Source: Osedax fenrisi (lineage: Eukaryota; Annelida; Polychaeta; Sabellida; Siboglinidae). From it: DNA of 64,000 nucleotides. Every line of letters starts with the position of its first letter. The first letter of the stretch is position 1. The notes beneath the pieces were generated by a model. The model ran no database searches and was not told the DNA's origin. It was given only the letters and a program-made list of their open reading frames with translations. Positions 61,697-64,000 of this stretch are shown here, in pieces. Made by a program: the position numbers and the translations under genes. Where the stretch lies: positions 39,661,045 to 39,725,044 of the forward strand of contig OZ025244.1 of NCBI GenBank assembly GCA_964019155.1, given 5' to 3'.

Positions 61697-64000
61697 TCTA
61701 TTATATAAAAGAAAGTCTATTTAATTATATATATATATATATATATATGCGTGTGTGTATCTGGTGAGGTAACTCGAGAACCGGGGTACGTCGCGAAAAT
61801 ATTTTATACCCGATCTTAATAAATTTGCAACAGTATGGTCTTGGTCCGGAAAATTTTTTGAATTTTATACCGCGTACCCCAGAAAAACCTGAAAAATTGA
61901 CTTTTTGCCATTAAAATGATTTTTTGTCGTCCAAAATCTTCGGCGTCGCATTTTTGAAATATCTTTTTTACATTTTTTCGAACTATTTTTTTGAATTTTT
62001 TTTGATTTTTTTTTGAAATTTTTGGAAATTTTGGAAATTTTTTGAAATATTTTTGAAATATTTTTGACATTTTTTGAAATATTTTTGAAGTTTTTTTTAA
62101 ATATTTTTAAACATTTTTTTGAAATTTTTTTAAAATATATTTTGTAATATTATTTATATTTTTTGTATTTTAAAAAATATTATTTGAAATAATTTTTTAT
62201 ATTTTTCAACTATTCGTTGAAATATTATTATTTTAAGATATAATTAAAATATTATAATTATATAATAAATATATAAATATTATAAGATATAATAATATAC
62301 TTTTTAAAATATTTGTAGAACATTTATAAAAAATATATTTTGTAATATTTGGAAATATTTGTTGTATACTAGGAATACAGAATCAGGAATAGCTATAATT
62401 AATAAATAATAGATAGGTCAAACAATCAAAAATCGATCAACGCAGGGTGCGGTTTGGGTTTTCGATATTTATTAAGTACTATTTTGTAATATTGGAAATA
62501 TGTGTTGTATTTTTTTAAATATTATTTGAAATATTTTTGAAATATTTTTCCACTCATTTTTGAGATATTAATATTTGTATAAATTTGTTTGAATTTTAGC
62601 AACAATTTATGTTATTGTATATGAAAAGCAGAATCATGAATAGCCATAAATAATAAATAATAGATAGGTAAGCTATCAAACAACGAGTAAAGCAAAGTTG
62701 GGTACGGCAAGAAATTCCAAATCAGGAATAGTTATAATTAATAAATGATAGATAGGCAAATAATAAAAAACCGCCGATTTGGAACTGTTTGGGTTTAGGT
62801 TTTCAACATATTTTGAAATATCTGTTGTATTTTTTGAAATATTTTTTATCTAATTTTTTAAATATTAAAAAAAATATGTTTCTACATATGTTTAATTTTA
62901 TTTAATTGTATATACTAGAAATGTAGGATCAGGAATAGCTCTAATTAATAAATAATAAATAGGCAAACAATCAAAAACCGATAAATGTCGAGTCGAGTAC
63001 TGTTTGGATTTGGGTTTAGGTTTGAGTTTTCGACATTTTTTTAAAACATATTTTGTAATATTTTAAATATTTTTTGTATTTGTTAGCAATTATATATTTT
63101 AGAATAATCAGGAATAGCTATAATTAATAAAAATAAATAGTCAAACAATCAAAAACCTAGCAACGCCGGGTAGGGTATGACTGCTAATATGTTGAAATAT
63201 TTTTTATATTTAAAAAATATTTTTAGACACTTTTTAAAAATATATTTTATAATATTTTAAAGTATTTTTGTATTTTTGTATTTTTACAAAATATTTTACG
63301 AATAAGTCTTAAAAAGAACAACGCTAGATCTACATCGGATACAGTTAGATTTATTAAATATTAGTTAGAAGACAACAATTAAAGAATAGCTATGCATAAT
63401 TAGGAATAACTATAATTAATAATTGATAGGCAAATAATAAAAAAACGAGCAACGTCGGGTTGGGTTCGGCAAACAATTTTAAATCAGGAATAGTTATAAT
63501 TAATAAAGTATAGATAAGCATATAATTAAAAACCGATCAACGCCGTTTTGGGACGGTTTGGGTTTGGGTTTTCAACATATTTTGTAATATTTGAAATATT
63601 TGTTGTATTTTTTAAAATATTTTTTGAAATATTTGTTCACTAATTTTTTAAATATTATAAACAATATTTTTCTATATTTGTTTGTATTTTAAATAAACTT
63701 TATTTAATTGTATATACTAGAAATATAGAATCAGAAATTGCCCTAATTAATAAATAATAAATAATAGATAGGCAAACAAACAAAAACCAAGAAATGCCGG
63801 GTCGGGTATGGTTTGTTTTTAAAACATATTTTGTAATATTTTATATATTTTTTTGCAATTTTTAGCAATTATATATTTTAGAATAATCAGGAATAGCTAT
63901 AATTAATAAAAAAATAAATAGGCATTAAAAATCAGGTATGGCTACTAATATGTTGAAATATTTTTTATATTTCTTAAAATATTTTTAGACACTTTTTAAA
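61697..64000 (+). mobile_element. Helitron-like element, copy D (runs off the window)
   Basis: Begins immediately after the CTAG of copy C with TCTATTATATAAAAG and follows copy C base for base apart from a few small indels and substitutions to the window end. A tandem head-to-tail neighbour. Confidence 0.78.

Noticed and set aside
61816..62070. Lys/Phe-rich ORF
   Set aside because: Homopolymeric A/T text of the Helitron-like element, broken differently in each copy.

Overview
The window is AT-rich nuclear DNA from an animal-type eukaryote. The evidence is GT-AG spliceosomal introns, tRNA-derived SINEs, a LINE remnant, several families of DNA-transposon derivatives, and a recognisable syntaxin-17. 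I cannot name the phylum. No rRNA, intact tRNA gene, operon or bacterial feature is visible. Long ATG-initiated ORFs are few and mostly simple repeats, because the real genes are cut into short exons. I built the exon chains below by hand, from reading-frame phase and splice sites.

Region 1 (about 1-15,800) has no confident gene. It holds microsatellites, a 2.1-kb array of a 21-bp minisatellite (2370-4500), several TIR or foldback elements (5789-6019, 8441-8700, 9457-10082, 13918-14280), a tRNA-SINE (about 10785-11050), a broken LINE reverse-transcriptase tail on the minus strand (about 12325-12690), and a TATA-containing CpG-rich patch near 11,700.

Region 2 (15,932-40,437, + strand) is one gene of 23 phase-compatible coding exons. 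It predicts a protein of about 1008 residues: an acidic, Pro-rich N-terminus, a BED zinc finger, about 280 residues of low complexity, and a full-length but degenerate hAT transposase fold. The first catalytic Asp is kept (VCVDHWST). By alignment the second Asp and the Glu of the C-terminal SxxxER block are replaced. This looks like a host gene made from a hAT transposase and is the most interesting object here. Its introns hold SINEs, a 2.06-kb TTAA-flanked TIR element, an hAT-type MITE with a near-matching 8-bp TSD, and trinucleotide arrays.

Region 3 (52,150-41,748, - strand) is a complete seven-exon syntaxin-17 gene of 276 residues. It shows an N-terminal helical domain, a Qa-SNARE motif with the zero-layer Gln, and the glycine-zipper tandem-hairpin membrane anchor that marks STX17, the autophagosomal SNARE. 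It is convergent with the hAT-derived gene, with 1.3 kb between the stop codons.

Region 4 (53,043-64,000) is a large array of Helitron-like non-autonomous elements (5' TC, 3' CTAG, A/T flanks). One copy is inverted against three others, forming a multi-kilobase palindrome. Each copy is built of degenerate modules containing a GTACCCGACCCGGCGTTGC-type core. Copies C and D are nearly identical, implying recent duplication.

All homology statements come from reading motifs and remembered family consensus. No database search was possible.
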